NCBI RefSeq assembly: GCF_036967205.1
Contig: NZ_CP146022.1
Location: forward strand, 6,882,001-6,946,000
Source: Streptomyces sp. Q6
GTDB taxonomy: Bacteria > Actinomycetota > Actinomycetes > Streptomycetales > Streptomycetaceae
Direction of reading: 5' to 3'
DNA: 64,000 nucleotides
Both the position numbers and the translations under genes were made by a program. Each line of letters begins with the position of its first letter. The stretch's first letter is position 1. Below are positions 9,557 to 18,314 of the stretch, in pieces. Below the pieces are notes generated by a model that saw only the letters and a list, made by a program, of their open reading frames with translations, did no database searches and was not told where the DNA came from.

Positions 9557-9877
9557 GTGTTGCGGAGCGTGGAGCAGAGGCTTGTGACGGGCAGCGACGA
9601 GGATCCACGGGTGACGGAGTTGCGCACCGCTGTGTCCCGGCTGCGCCGCGAACTCGCCGCCCACCCGGCCGAGTTCCCGGACCGGGGCATCGCCGAGGAC
9701 GAACTCGCGGCGCTCGACGCCATGGCGAGCGGCGGCGTGCCCGAGGTGCCGAGGCTGCGGCGCTCGCTGCTGCTGGTCGCGGGGGCGATCGGCTCGGTGA
9801 GCGCGCTGGCTACGGGACTGGCGCAGGTGCGGGGCGCCGTCGAACTGTTCGGAGGGCCGCAGCCCGGACGGGAGTGA
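9557..9877 (+). CDS. DUF5955-type small protein
   Basis: This 106-residue protein has a charged helical N-terminal half (DPRVTELRTAVSRLRRELAAHPAEF), an Ala/Glu-rich middle (ELAALDAMASGGVPEVPRLRRSL) and a hydrophobic C-terminal helix (LLLVAGAIGSVSALATGLAQV). I recognise the pattern as the DUF5955 family found in Streptomyces; its function is unknown. GTG 9557 is chosen because GAGGGGGAGAG lies just upstream; an internal GTG at 9584 is weaker. It stands alone between two minus-strand genes. Confidence 0.75.
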   Translation: MLRSVEQRLVTGSDEDPRVTELRTAVSRLRRELAAHPAEFPDRGIAEDELAALDAMASGGVPEVPRLRRSLLLVAGAIGSVSALATGLAQVRGAVELFGGPQPGRE

Positions 9878-9909
9878 GACGACCGGGCGCGGCCGCCGGT
9901 CAGGGGCAG

Positions 9910-9957
9910 GGCGGGCTCCGCGCCACCCGGTCGCGAGGCGGGCTCCGCGCCACCCGG
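9910..9957. repeat. Two 21-bp direct repeats between convergent genes
   Basis: GGCGGGCTCCGCGCCACCCGG occurs at 9910-9930 and again at 9937-9957 (period 27). The 118-base gap between the DUF5955 gene and the MocR gene contains little else. Confidence 0.8.
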
Positions 9958-9995
9958 CTGAGCAGCGGGGCCCGAGGCGCCCCGCCGAAGAGGCG

Positions 9996-11483
9996 CTACG
10001 CCACCCAGTGCGGCCGCCCCGGCGCGTCGCCCGTCGCGCCCAGCCCGGCGTCGAGGGCCGCCGCGACCCGGCGCACCGCCTCCTCGGCGACATCCGTCGA
10101 CTGGGTGTACGGCCAGCGCAGCCGGTGCTCGAACGTCCCCGGGTCCGCGCCGAACCGTGACCCGCCCTCGATCCGCACCCCGTGCCGCAGCGCGGCGGCG
10201 GCCAGCGCCGAGGCGAGCGGGCGGCCCAGGTCGATCCAGAGGGACAGGCCGCCGGGCGGCAACGCCCAGCGCCAGTCGGGGAATTCACGCCCGAGCGTGT
10301 CCGCCAGATGATCGCGCTGCTCGCGCAGGAGCGGGAGCCTGCGGCGCAGGATGTCCTCCTCGCGCGCCACGAGCCGCCCCGCCACCAGCTGGTCGAGGAC
10401 CGAGCCCGACATGTCCGCCATGACCCGCAGCGTCGTCAGCTCGGTGATCAGCCGGGTGCCCGCCCGCACCCAGCCGACCCGCAGCCCGCTCCAGTGCCCC
10501 TTGCTCAACGAGCCGACGGTGACGATCTGTTCACCTCCGCCGTGCGGGGCGAGCGAGGCGAACGGCGGCGGCGTCGGCGTGTCGAGGGCGATGTCGGAGA
10601 CCGTCTCGTCGACGACGAGCCAGGTGCCGGTGGCGCGCGCCTCGGCGATGAGCCGGCGCCGCTGCTCCTGCGGCATCAGCCGGCCCGTCGGATTCTGGAA
10701 GTCCGGGATGAGATAGGCGAGCCGGGGCGCCGACTGCCGCAGCGTGGCACAGAACAGATCCATGTCCCAGCCGTCCTCGGTCACCGGCACGGGCGCGGTG
10801 CGCAGCCCCAACTGCCGTATGACGGAAAGGGCGTTGGCGTACGACGGGTTCTCCACGACGATCCGGTCGCCGGGGCGGCCCAGCAGGGTGAGCGTCAGCG
10901 ACACGGCCTGCTGCGCACCGGTCGTGATGAGGATCTGCTCGGGCAGCGTCGGCAGTCCGCGCCGCGTGTACCGCTCGGCGATCGCCGCGCGCAGCTCCTC
11001 CAGGCCGAACGGGTGATAGCCGGGCGTCGCCGCGTGCCGTGCCACGTCCGGGGCCGCGTCGGCGTACGCGGCCGACAGCTCCTCCCGCAGCGCGCCCGGC
11101 GCCGCGATCGCCAGGTCGATCACGCCGTCACCGGCGGCGGGCGTCGCCACGACGGTGGGCCGCACGCCCTCCGGCAGCTCGGTCCACGTGCCCGCGCCCC
11201 GGCGGCTGTGCGCGTACCCGCTCTCCCGCAGCAGGTCGTACGCCGAGGTGACGGTGGCCCGGCTCACCCCGAGCGCCGCCGCGAACTCGCGCTCGGCGGG
11301 CAGCCGCACACGCAGCGCGATCCGCCCGTCGAGCAGCAGCGTCCGCACGCCCTGCGCCAGGGCGCGATAGCCGGGCCGCGCCCCGGCGACCCCGGTCACG
11401 AGGTCGGCGAGCCGCCGGCTGCCGAGCCCCTGGCCCATGCCGCTCCTGCCGTCCATGCTGCGGACCACTGCGTCTGACGCCAT
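9996..11483 (-). CDS. MocR-type transcriptional regulator (GntR DNA-binding domain fused to aminotransferase domain)
   Basis: The 495-residue protein joins an N-terminal GntR winged helix (about residues 30-105; LLLDGRIALRVRLPAEREFAAALGVSRATVTSAYDLLRESGY) to a fold-type I aminotransferase-like domain. PLP landmarks are TTGAQQAVSL, ENPSYANAL, LIPDFQNPTGRLM, VVDETVSDI and the Lys in TVGSLSKGHWSGLRVGW. MocR proteins use PLP or an adduct as effector and usually control a divergent gene. Here the divergent neighbour is a frameshifted universal-stress gene rather than the YczE-like membrane protein or vitamin B6 genes often seen. ATG 11483 lies 14 bases from a strong inverted repeat, consistent with autoregulation. 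Confidence 0.88.
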   Translation of the reverse strand: MASDAVVRSMDGRSGMGQGLGSRRLADLVTGVAGARPGYRALAQGVRTLLLDGRIALRVRLPAEREFAAALGVSRATVTSAYDLLRESGYAHSRRGAGTWTELPEGVRPTVVATPAAGDGVIDLAIAAPGALREELSAAYADAAPDVARHAATPGYHPFGLEELRAAIAERYTRRGLPTLPEQILITTGAQQAVSLTLTLLGRPGDRIVVENPSYANALSVIRQLGLRTAPVPVTEDGWDMDLFCATLRQSAPRLAYLIPDFQNPTGRLMPQEQRRRLIAEARATGTWLVVDETVSDIALDTPTPPPFASLAPHGGGEQIVTVGSLSKGHWSGLRVGWVRAGTRLITELTTLRVMADMSGSVLDQLVAGRLVAREEDILRRRLPLLREQRDHLADTLGREFPDWRWALPPGGLSLWIDLGRPLASALAAAALRHGVRIEGGSRFGADPGTFEHRLRWPYTQSTDVAEEAVRRVAAALDAGLGATGDAPGRPHWVA

Positions 11484-11497
11484 GCCACATCTCCGAT

Positions 11498-11521
11498 ATT
11501 GGCCCTGCTGTCCAGGCCAAT
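11498..11521. promoter_or_regulatory. Inverted repeat ATTGGCC-N10-GGCCAAT, probable MocR operator
   Basis: ATTGGCC (11498-11504) and GGCCAAT (11515-11521) form a perfect 7-base inverted repeat with a 10-base spacer just upstream of the MocR start. The spacing puts the half-sites on one face of the DNA. Confidence 0.65.
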
Positions 11522-11667
11522 CAGCGCACAGACTCGGACACGGCCGACGAGAAAGTGGCCTGGGTGGGTACGAGGAGGCACGGCATGTACGCCGACAGGA
11601 GTGGGTTCAGCGACCGGGACGAGCGCACGCTGCAACGCCGCGCGGAGAGCGGGGACGGGGCGCGGCC

Positions 11668-12197
11668 GTGGGGTGCGCGCCGCCGCCGGACCCCGGGCCG
11701 ACGGCCGTGCCGGACCGTGGCGGCCGGGTCGTGGTCGGCGTCAGCGGTTCCCCGGCGAGCACCGCCGCGCTGCGCGTCGCGGTGGCCGAGGCCCGGCACC
11801 GCGGACTGCCGCTCGTCGCGGTGGCGGCCTGGGAGCCGCCCGAGGGCGAGAGCCTCTACGCGCGCTCGCCCGACCGGGCGTGGGCCCGGCAGTGGTTCGA
11901 GGCGGCCCGCGACCTGCTGACGGGAACGTTCGAGGAGACGCTCGGCGGGGTGCCCGCCGACCTCGACGTGATCCTCCGGGTGGTCCGGGCACGCCCCGGT
12001 CCCGCGCTCCTGTCCTTCGCCGGGCGCCCGGACGACCTGCTGGTCATCGGCGTACGCCCCGGGCCCGCCGCGGCGCGGTCCAGCGCTTCGTGCGACGGCA
12101 CGCGGTGTGCCCGGTGCTGACCGTGCCGGTGCGCGGGGTGGCCCGCTCGGAGCTGCGCGCCCTGCGCCGCGTCCGGGCGGCGGACTTCGTCGCGTAG
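11668..12197 (+). pseudogene. Universal stress protein gene with a frameshift near its 3' end
   Basis: From GTG 11668 (or 11707) one frame encodes a UspA-fold protein: GRVVVGVSGSPASTAALRVAVAEARHRGLPLVAV (first strand and nucleotide region), then WFEAARDLL and a late DDLLVIGVRPGPAAAR. That frame ends at 12120 with an unrelated tail. A different frame, entered around 12063-12080, continues with the expected family ending (VQRFVRRHAVCPVLTVPV) to TAG at 12195-12197. One extra or two missing bases in about 12055-12080 would restore a normal protein. It may be a true pseudogene or a sequencing error; both possibilities remain open. Confidence 0.75.
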
Positions 12198-12212
12198 AAC
12201 CTGACGAGGAGA

Positions 12213-12836
12213 TTACGGACGCATCAGGCCGCGGGAGGTGGCCGCGGCCACCGCCGACGTGCGCGAGTCGACGCCCAGCTTGGCGTAGACGTGCACCAGA
12301 TGGGACTTCACCGTGGCCTGGCTCAGGAACAGCTCACGGGCGATGTCCGCGTTCGACAGGCCGTCCCGGACGAGCTGGAGGACCTCAAGCTCGCGGCGGC
12401 TGAGCGCCTCCGCGGGCGCCCGCATCCGGTCCATCAGGCGCAGCGCGACCGCGGGGGCGAGCGCGGACCGGCCGGAGGCGGCCGTGCGGACGGCCGCCGC
12501 CAGCTCCTCCGGCGGCGCGTCCTTGAGGAGATAGCCCGCGGCGCCCGCCTCCACCGCGGCGAGGATGTCCGCGTCGGTGTCGTACGTGGTCAGGACGAGG
12601 ACGCGCGGCCCCTCGGGCAGCGCGGCGATGAGCGCCGTGGCCTGCGACCCGTGCATGCCCGCGCCGAACTGAAGGTCCATGAGGACGACGTCGACCCCTC
12701 CGGCACCGGCGAGTTCGACCGCCCGCTCCGCCGACGGCGCCTCCGCGACGATCTCGAAGTCCGGTTCGGCGGCGAGGACGGCGCGCAGACCGGCCCGTAC
12801 GACGGGATGGTCGTCGGCGAGCAGCAGCCGGATCAC
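12213..12836 (-). CDS. NarL/FixJ-family response regulator
   Basis: The 207-residue protein has a receiver domain (IRLLLADDHPVVRAGLRAVL; phospho-acceptor Asp54 in VVLMDLQFG; Thr in VLVLTTYD; Lys in YLLKDA) and a C-terminal LuxR-type helix-turn-helix (SRRELEVLQLVRDGLSNADIARELFLSQATVKSHLVHVYAKLGV). GTG 12836 overlaps the stop of the histidine kinase gene by four bases (GTGA), so the pair is coupled and functionally linked. The probable targets are the divergent ABC transporter genes and its own operon, through palindromes in the 14011-14148 gap. Confidence 0.92.
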   Translation of the reverse strand: MIRLLLADDHPVVRAGLRAVLAAEPDFEIVAEAPSAERAVELAGAGGVDVVLMDLQFGAGMHGSQATALIAALPEGPRVLVLTTYDTDADILAAVEAGAAGYLLKDAPPEELAAAVRTAASGRSALAPAVALRLMDRMRAPAEALSRRELEVLQLVRDGLSNADIARELFLSQATVKSHLVHVYAKLGVDSRTSAVAAATSRGLMRP

Positions 12837-14011
12837 GCGGCACCCCCGGCGGGCAGCGGCAGCGTGACCGCCACCGCCGTGCCGCGGCCCGGCGCCGACT
12901 CGACGGCGAACGTGCCGCCGAGCTCCCGTACCCGCGAGCGCATCGCGGGCAGTCCGAAGCCGCCGTCGCCGGACACCGCGCGGGCGGGGTCGAAGCCGCG
13001 GCCGTCGTCCACCACGTCCAGGGTCACCGAGGTCTCCATGAAGCTGAGAGTGATCTCCACGCGGCCCGCGTCCGCGTGCCGCAGCGTGTTGCCGAGCGCC
13101 GACTGGGCGATCCGCAGCAGCGCCACCTCGTACGGGGTGGGCAGCGGGAGCGGGGTGCCGCTCGACGAGAAACGGGCGGTCGGGCCGGGCGCCGTGGCGC
13201 ACAGCCGCTCCAGCGCCGCCGCCAGCGAGCCCTGCGCCAGGTCCGGCGGGGTGAGGGCGCGCACGAAGCGGCGGGCCTCGGCGAGGTTGTCCTGCGCGGT
13301 GGCCCTGGCCTGCTCGATGTGCGCGGCGGCCGGTGAGCCCGCGGGCAGCTCCCGCTGGACCGCGCGGAGCAGCAACTGGATCGAGGACAGGCCCTGCGCG
13401 AGGGTGTCGTGGATCTCGCGGGCGAGCCGCTCCCGCTCGGCGAGCGTGCCGGCGGCGCGCTCGGCGTCCGCGAGTTCGGCCCGGGTGGCGATCAGCTCGT
13501 CGATGAGCTGCCGCCGCCGCTCGCTCTCCCGGTACAGCGCCTGATAGCCGAGCACGGTCGCCACGGCGACGGCCGCGCCGAGCAGCGGCCCTATGAACGC
13601 GCCCGGATTGACCGCGCCGTCATGGCCGACGTACGAGGCGATGGCCGCGCCCGCGGCGACCGCCACGGCGGGGACGCCCCAGCGCGCGGGCAGCAGGTGC
13701 AGCAGCAGGAAGTACAGCGGGAACGCCAGCCACAGACCGTCCGGCGACAGCACGAGCAGCACCGCCCACACCGCGCCCAGCGCGGCCAGCCAGCAGGCGG
13801 CGCCGGCCCGCGAGACGCGGACGGCGGGCAGCAGCGGCCCCACCGCGTAGACGACGCCGAGCAGGACGGCCACGCCCACCACCGCGCCCGCCGGTTCCGC
13901 CGACCGCCCGGATGCGGCACGGGCGACGACCAGCGCGAGCAGTCCCGCCATCAGCAGATGCAGGCACAGGCGCAGGACGCGCAGGACGGGGGTGAGTGAA
14001 CGTGGATCCAT
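12833..14011 (-). CDS. NarL-type sensor histidine kinase
   Basis: The 392-residue kinase begins with about six hydrophobic segments (residues 8-155) in place of a large extracellular sensor. A coiled coil (RESERRRQLIDELIATRAELADAERAAG) and a HisKA_3 dimerisation domain with the phospho-accepting His201 in REIHDTLAQGLSSIQLLL follow. The ATPase domain shows the N box as ALGNTLRHADA and the G box DDGRGFDPA. ATG 14011 is preferred; GTG 14020 is an alternative three codons upstream. It is coupled to the response regulator and divergent from an ABC transporter pair, a layout typical of envelope-stress or antimicrobial-sensing modules. Confidence 0.9.
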   Translation of the reverse strand: MDPRSLTPVLRVLRLCLHLLMAGLLALVVARAASGRSAEPAGAVVGVAVLLGVVYAVGPLLPAVRVSRAGAACWLAALGAVWAVLLVLSPDGLWLAFPLYFLLLHLLPARWGVPAVAVAAGAAIASYVGHDGAVNPGAFIGPLLGAAVAVATVLGYQALYRESERRRQLIDELIATRAELADAERAAGTLAERERLAREIHDTLAQGLSSIQLLLRAVQRELPAGSPAAAHIEQARATAQDNLAEARRFVRALTPPDLAQGSLAAALERLCATAPGPTARFSSSGTPLPLPTPYEVALLRIAQSALGNTLRHADAGRVEITLSFMETSVTLDVVDDGRGFDPARAVSGDGGFGLPAMRSRVRELGGTFAVESAPGRGTAVAVTLPLPAGGAA

Positions 14012-14050
14012 ACCGTTCACCAGCGTACGGACCGGACCGCCGGGGCCGGT

Positions 14051-14093
14051 CAACCGAAAGGTTGAAAGGGACGTCCACCCTTCGATTCGGGTG
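14051..14093. promoter_or_regulatory. Two palindromes in the kinase/transporter divergent promoter
   Basis: CAACC-GAAA-GGTTG (14051-14064) and CACCC-N8-GGGTG (14076-14093) lie in the 136-base gap between the divergent kinase and permease genes. They are candidate response-regulator sites; which one is used cannot be told from the sequence. Confidence 0.45.
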
Positions 14094-14147
14094 AAGCGTG
14101 CTGTGGCGCGATGCCCCGGCGGGCCCCCGGGCAGCAGGGTGGGGGCC

Positions 14148-15212
14148 ATGTTCGTCGCATGGAGAGATCTACGGTTCGCCAGGGGCAGGTTCGCCCTGAT
14201 GGGGACGGTGATCGTACTGATCACGCTGCTGGTGGGGCTGCTGTCGGGGCTGACCGCCGGGCTGGCGCGGGACAACACGTCCGCGCTGACCGGGCTGCCC
14301 GCCGACCACCTCGCCTTCGCCCGTCCCGCCGACGGCCAGTCGGTGTCCTTCACCGGCTCGGCCGTCACGCCGGAGCAGTGGCGGGAGCTGGCCGGGCGAC
14401 CGGGCGTCGACAGCGCCGAGCCGCTCGGCATCGGCACCGTCAACGCCGTGGCCGGTGACCAGACCGCCGCGGTCTCCGCGTTCGGGGTGCGGCCCGGCTC
14501 CGGGATCGCGCCGGACGCGACGCGGCCCGGCACCGTCGTGCTGTCGCAGAAGGCGGCGGACGAACTGGGCGCCTCGCCCGGGGACGAGGTCGACCTCGGC
14601 GGCGGTGATCCGCTCACCGTCTCCGCCGTCTCGGGCGACGCCTCCTACAGCCACACCCCCGTCGTCTGGACCGACCTCGGCGACTGGCAGTCCGTGACCG
14701 GCTCGGACGGCGCCACGGTCGTCGCTCTGCGGACCGGCTCCGGCGCCGATCTGTCCGCCGCCGACCGGGCCGCGGGCACGGACACCACGACGATCGACGG
14801 CGCCCTGTCCGCCATAGGGTCCTACCAGGCGGAGAACGGCTCGCTCCAGCTGATGCGCGGCTTCCTGTTCGTCATCTCGGCGATGGTCATAGGAGCCTTC
14901 TTCACCGTCTGGACGATCCAGCGCAGCGGCGACATCGCCGTCCTCAAGGCGCTCGGATCGTCCACCGGACATCTGCTCAGGGACGCGCTCGGCCAGGCCG
15001 CCGCGATGCTCGTCGGCGGAACGGTCCTCGGGACCGGCCTCGCCGCGCTCGTCGGTGCGTTCGTGCCGGACAGCGTGCCCTTCGTGATGGAGCCGCTGAC
15101 CACGATCGGCCCGGCCGTCGTGATGACCGCCCTCGGCCTGCTCGGCGCCGCCCTGTCCATCCGGCGGATCACCGCCGTCGACCCCCTGATCGCGCTCGGG
15201 AGCGCCCGATGA
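14148..15212 (+). CDS. FtsX/MacB-type ABC transporter permease
   Basis: The 354-residue protein has an N-terminal membrane helix (MGTVIVLITLLVGLLSGLTAG), a roughly 190-residue extracellular domain and three C-terminal membrane helices (LFVISAMVIGAFFTVWTI, AAMLVGGTVLGTGLAALVGAF, VVMTALGLLGAALSI). That is the topology of FtsX-like permeases, which usually drive efflux, lipoprotein handling or signal relay. The coupling segment QRSGDIAVLKALGSSTGHLL is characteristic. ATG 14148 follows GGGTGGGGG. It overlaps the ATPase gene by four bases (ATGA), and the two subunits form a dimeric transporter with the protein from 15209-15898. Control by the divergent two-component system is likely. Confidence 0.9.
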   Translation: MFVAWRDLRFARGRFALMGTVIVLITLLVGLLSGLTAGLARDNTSALTGLPADHLAFARPADGQSVSFTGSAVTPEQWRELAGRPGVDSAEPLGIGTVNAVAGDQTAAVSAFGVRPGSGIAPDATRPGTVVLSQKAADELGASPGDEVDLGGGDPLTVSAVSGDASYSHTPVVWTDLGDWQSVTGSDGATVVALRTGSGADLSAADRAAGTDTTTIDGALSAIGSYQAENGSLQLMRGFLFVISAMVIGAFFTVWTIQRSGDIAVLKALGSSTGHLLRDALGQAAAMLVGGTVLGTGLAALVGAFVPDSVPFVMEPLTTIGPAVVMTALGLLGAALSIRRITAVDPLIALGSAR

Positions 15213-15898
15213 CCCTGCTGCTCGACGACATCACCCTGACCTACCCCGACGGCGACGGGCGGCTCACCGCCCTCGACCGGGTGAGTCTCGACGTCTCCGC
15301 CGGGAGCCTGACGGCCGTCGTCGGGCCGTCCGGATCGGGCAAGTCGAGCCTGCTCGCGGTCGCGGCGACGCTCGTGACGCCGGACAGCGGGCGGGTGGTC
15401 GTCGACGGGGCCGAGGCCAGGACGCTGAGCCGGTCCGACGCGGCCCGGCTGCGCCGCCGCGCCATCGGCATCGTCTTCCAGCAGCCGAATCTGCTGCCGT
15501 CGCTCACCGCCCTGGAGCAACTCCAGGTGATGGCGCACCTGGACGGCCGCCGCCCGCGCGAAGTCCTTTCGGCGGCCGAGGAGTTGCTGGACGCGGTGGG
15601 TCTGGCCGCCCAGGCGCACCGGCGGCCGCACCAGCTCTCCGGCGGTCAGCGCCAGCGCGTCAACATCGCGCGGGCCCTGATGAACGCTCCACGGGTGCTC
15701 CTCGTCGACGAGCCGACCAGCGCGCTCGATCACGAACGGGGCGCCGCCGTCCTGGAACTGCTGGGCGCACTGACGCGGGAGCGCGGGACGGCGACGGTGC
15801 TCGTGACGCACGACCGGGGGGCCCTGGGGGTCGCCGACCGGGTCGTGGAGATGGTGGACGGCCGTCTGACGGAGGCCGGAGTGCCGACCGGGCCGTGA
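15209..15898 (+). CDS. ABC transporter ATP-binding protein (MacB/LolD type)
   Basis: The 229-residue ATPase has Walker [12 protein letters not shown], the Q-loop in VFQQPNLLPSLTALEQLQ, the signature QLSGGQRQRVNIARAL, Walker [13 protein letters not shown] and the switch His in VTHDR. The small size and close similarity to LolD/MacB-type ATPases fit partnership with the FtsX-like permease encoded directly upstream, whose stop codon overlaps its start. The pair probably exports a hydrophobic compound or peptide, or relays a signal to the divergent kinase. Confidence 0.92.
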   Translation: MTLLLDDITLTYPDGDGRLTALDRVSLDVSAGSLTAVVGPSGSGKSSLLAVAATLVTPDSGRVVVDGAEARTLSRSDAARLRRRAIGIVFQQPNLLPSLTALEQLQVMAHLDGRRPREVLSAAEELLDAVGLAAQAHRRPHQLSGGQRQRVNIARALMNAPRVLLVDEPTSALDHERGAAVLELLGALTRERGTATVLVTHDRGALGVADRVVEMVDGRLTEAGVPTGP

Positions 15899-15915
15899 CG
15901 GGGGTGCGGGTCCGG

Positions 15916-15931
15916 GGTGCGGGCCCGCACC
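15916..15931. terminator. GC-rich palindrome between convergent genes
   Basis: GGTGCGGGCCCGCACC is a perfect 16-base palindrome lying between the converging ATPase and allR genes; it probably terminates transcription on both sides. Confidence 0.5.
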
Positions 15932-15941
15932 GGACCGGCGG

Positions 15942-16742
15942 TTACGCCCCCGCGCCGGAGCTGGCCAGTGCCTCGGAGAGTTCGGCGGCCACCTGCTGGA
16001 GCACCGGCACGATCTTCTCGGTGGCGGCCTCCGTCACGCGGCCCGCGGGCCCGGAGATGGAGATGGCGGCCGCCGTCGGCGAGTTCGGGACCGGCACCGC
16101 CAGGCAGCGCACCCCGATCTCCTGCTCGTTGTCGTCGACCGCGTACCCGAGGCGGCGCACCTCCTCCAGCGCGTCGAGGAAACCGTCCGGCGTCGTGATC
16201 GTCTTCTCGGTCGCGGCCGGCATTCCGGTCCGCCCGAGCAGCGCCCGCACCTCGTCCGCGGGGGTGTGCGCGAGCAGCGCCTTGCCGACGCCCGTCGAGT
16301 GCGGCAGCACCCGCCGGCCGACCTCGGTGAACATCCGCATCGAGTGCTTGGACGGCACCTGGGCGACGTACACGATCTCGTCCCCGTCGAGCAGCGCCAT
16401 GTTCGCCGTCTCGCCGGTCTCCTCGACGAGCCGCGCCAGATACGGGCGGGCCCACGTGCCGAGCAGCCGGGCGGACGATTCGCCGAGCCGGATCAGGCGC
16501 GGGCCGAGCGCGTAGCGGCGGTTGGGCTGCTGACGTACGTAACCGCAGGCGACCAGCGTGCGCATCAGACGGTGGATCGTGGGGAGCGGCAGGCCGCTGC
16601 TCGCGGAGAGCTCGCTCAGGCCGACCTCGCCGCCCGCGTCGGCCATCCGCTCCAGCAGGTCGAAGGCGCGCTCGAGAGACTGGACACCGCCGCTGGGCGC
16701 TGACTTGGCGGTGTCGGTGGTGCTGGCGCTGGACGTCGGCAC
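15942..16742 (-). CDS. allR: IclR-family regulator of allantoin degradation
   Basis: The 266-residue protein has an IclR winged helix (GGVQSLERAFDLLERMADAGGEVGLSELSASSGLPLPTIHRLMRTL; about residues 18-75) and the C-terminal effector domain (VGRRVLPHSTGVGKALLAH, CLAVPVPNSPTAAAISISGPAGRV). It is divergent from allantoinase and allantoicase, the same order as allR in S. coelicolor, where the protein represses allantoin genes and malate synthase and responds to allantoin and glyoxylate. GTG 16742 has GAGAGGA eight bases upstream. The symbol rests on family plus gene neighbourhood. Confidence 0.85.
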   Translation of the reverse strand: MPTSSASTTDTAKSAPSGGVQSLERAFDLLERMADAGGEVGLSELSASSGLPLPTIHRLMRTLVACGYVRQQPNRRYALGPRLIRLGESSARLLGTWARPYLARLVEETGETANMALLDGDEIVYVAQVPSKHSMRMFTEVGRRVLPHSTGVGKALLAHTPADEVRALLGRTGMPAATEKTITTPDGFLDALEEVRRLGYAVDDNEQEIGVRCLAVPVPNSPTAAAISISGPAGRVTEAATEKIVPVLQQVAAELSEALASSGAGA

Positions 16743-16861
16743 GGCGCGATCCTCTCGAGGTGGGTGACGGGCGGGCAGAGATGCAGCGTACCCGCCGGGT
16801 TCCGGCCCGGTGATCCCTTGACCTCTAAGTTCGTCGATAGCTACGTTCTGCGTACCGGAAT

Positions 16862-16942
16862 AATAATTTCACTTTGTGGAAACGTCCAGACCCTTGACGG
16901 TTCGCGAAGTCGGAGTGAAAACTCCTTCAACAGAACGTTGAA
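16862..16942. promoter_or_regulatory. Allantoinase promoter region with candidate AllR operator
   Basis: TTCAAC-AGAAC-GTTGAA (16926-16942) is a perfect 6-base inverted repeat with a 5-base spacer, 21 bases before the allantoinase start, where bound repressor would block transcription. TTTCACTTTGTGGAAA (16867-16882) resembles the TTCCTCATTGTGGAA site upstream of malate synthase. A weak TTGACG at 16894-16899 may be the -35. Confidence 0.6.
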
Positions 16943-16963
16943 ACTCGGTACGGGAGGTCCAGG

Positions 16964-18310
16964 GTGTCGGACGGCGAAGTCGAACTGGTGCTGCGCTCGA
17001 CCCGCGTCATCACCCCCGACGGTACGCGGCCCGCCTCGGTCGCCGTCGCCGCGGGGAAGATCGCCGCGGTGCTGGCGCACGACGCGGAGGTGCCGGAGGG
17101 CGCGCGCCTGGAGGACTTCGGCGACGACGTGCTGCTGCCGGGCATCGTCGACACCCACGTCCATGTGAACGACCCGGGGCGCACCGAGTGGGAGGGCTTC
17201 TGGACCGCCACCCGCGCCGCCGCGGCCGGTGGCATCACGACCCTCGTCGACATGCCGCTCAACTCCCTGCCGCCGACCACCACGGTCGACAACCTCCGGA
17301 CCAAGCAGGAGGTGGCCGCCGCCAAGGCGCACATCGACGTCGGCTTCTGGGGCGGTGCCCTGCCCGACAACGTCAAGGACCTGCGCCCGCTGCACGACGC
17401 CGGCGTCTTCGGCTTCAAGTGCTTCCTCTCGCCGTCCGGCGTCGACGAGTTCCCGCACCTGAACGGCGACCGGCTCACCGCGTCCATGGCCGAGATCGCC
17501 GGATTCGGCGGCCTGCTCATCGTGCACGCCGAGGACCCGCACGAGCTCGACGTCGCCCCGCACACCAGCGGCCCGAAGTACGACGACTACCTCGCCACCC
17601 GGCCCCGGGTCTCCGAGGACGTGGCCATCAAGGGCCTCATCGACACGGCCAGGCGGATCGGCGCCCGCGTCCACATCCTGCACCTGTCGTCGTCCGACGC
17701 GCTGCCGCTGATCGCCGCCGCCAAGGCCGAGGGCGTCAAGCTCACCGTCGAGACGTGTCCGCACTACCTCACGCTCACCGCGGAGGAGGTCCCGGACGGC
17801 GCCAGCGAGTTCAAGTGCTGCCCGCCCATCCGCGAGGCCGCCAACCAGGACCTGCTGTGGCAGGCCCTCGCCGACGGCACCATCGACTGCGTCGTCACCG
17901 ACCACTCGCCGTCCACCGCCGACCTGAAGACCGACGACTTCGCCACCGCCTGGGGCGGCATCTCCGGCCTCCAGCTCAGCCTCTCCGCCGTCTGGACGGC
18001 CGCCCGTACGCGCGGCCACTCCCTGGAGGACGTGGTGCGCTGGATGTCGACGCGCACGTCGGAGCTGGTCGGCCTCGACGACCGCAAGGGCGCCATCGCC
18101 GTCGGCCGCGACGCCGACTTCGCCGTCCTCGCCCCCGAAGAGACCTTCACCGTCGACCCGGCCGCGCTCCAGCACCGCAACCGCGTCACCGCGTACGCGG
18201 GCAAGACGCTGCACGGCGTCGTGAAGTCGACCTGGCTGCGCGGCGAACGCATCGTCGCCGACGGCGAGTTCACCGCCCCGCGGGGCACGCTGCTCGAAAG
18301 GAACCACTGA
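16964..18310 (+). CDS. allB: Allantoinase
   Basis: The 448-residue amidohydrolase opens the hydantoin ring of allantoin to allantoate. It carries the cyclic-amidohydrolase zinc motifs: [10 protein letters not shown] (about residues 60-69), the Lys to be carboxylated in [27 protein letters not shown] and the catalytic Asp in VTDHSPST. Length and motif order match bacterial AllB. GTG 16964 follows a GGGAGG about ten bases upstream. It is followed four bases later by the allantoicase gene and is divergent from the IclR regulator, so induction by purine breakdown products is expected. Confidence 0.95.
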   Translation: MSDGEVELVLRSTRVITPDGTRPASVAVAAGKIAAVLAHDAEVPEGARLEDFGDDVLLPGIVDTHVHVNDPGRTEWEGFWTATRAAAAGGITTLVDMPLNSLPPTTTVDNLRTKQEVAAAKAHIDVGFWGGALPDNVKDLRPLHDAGVFGFKCFLSPSGVDEFPHLNGDRLTASMAEIAGFGGLLIVHAEDPHELDVAPHTSGPKYDDYLATRPRVSEDVAIKGLIDTARRIGARVHILHLSSSDALPLIAAAKAEGVKLTVETCPHYLTLTAEEVPDGASEFKCCPPIREAANQDLLWQALADGTIDCVVTDHSPSTADLKTDDFATAWGGISGLQLSLSAVWTAARTRGHSLEDVVRWMSTRTSELVGLDDRKGAIAVGRDADFAVLAPEETFTVDPAALQHRNRVTAYAGKTLHGVVKSTWLRGERIVADGEFTAPRGTLLERNH

Positions 18311-18314
18311 CCTC

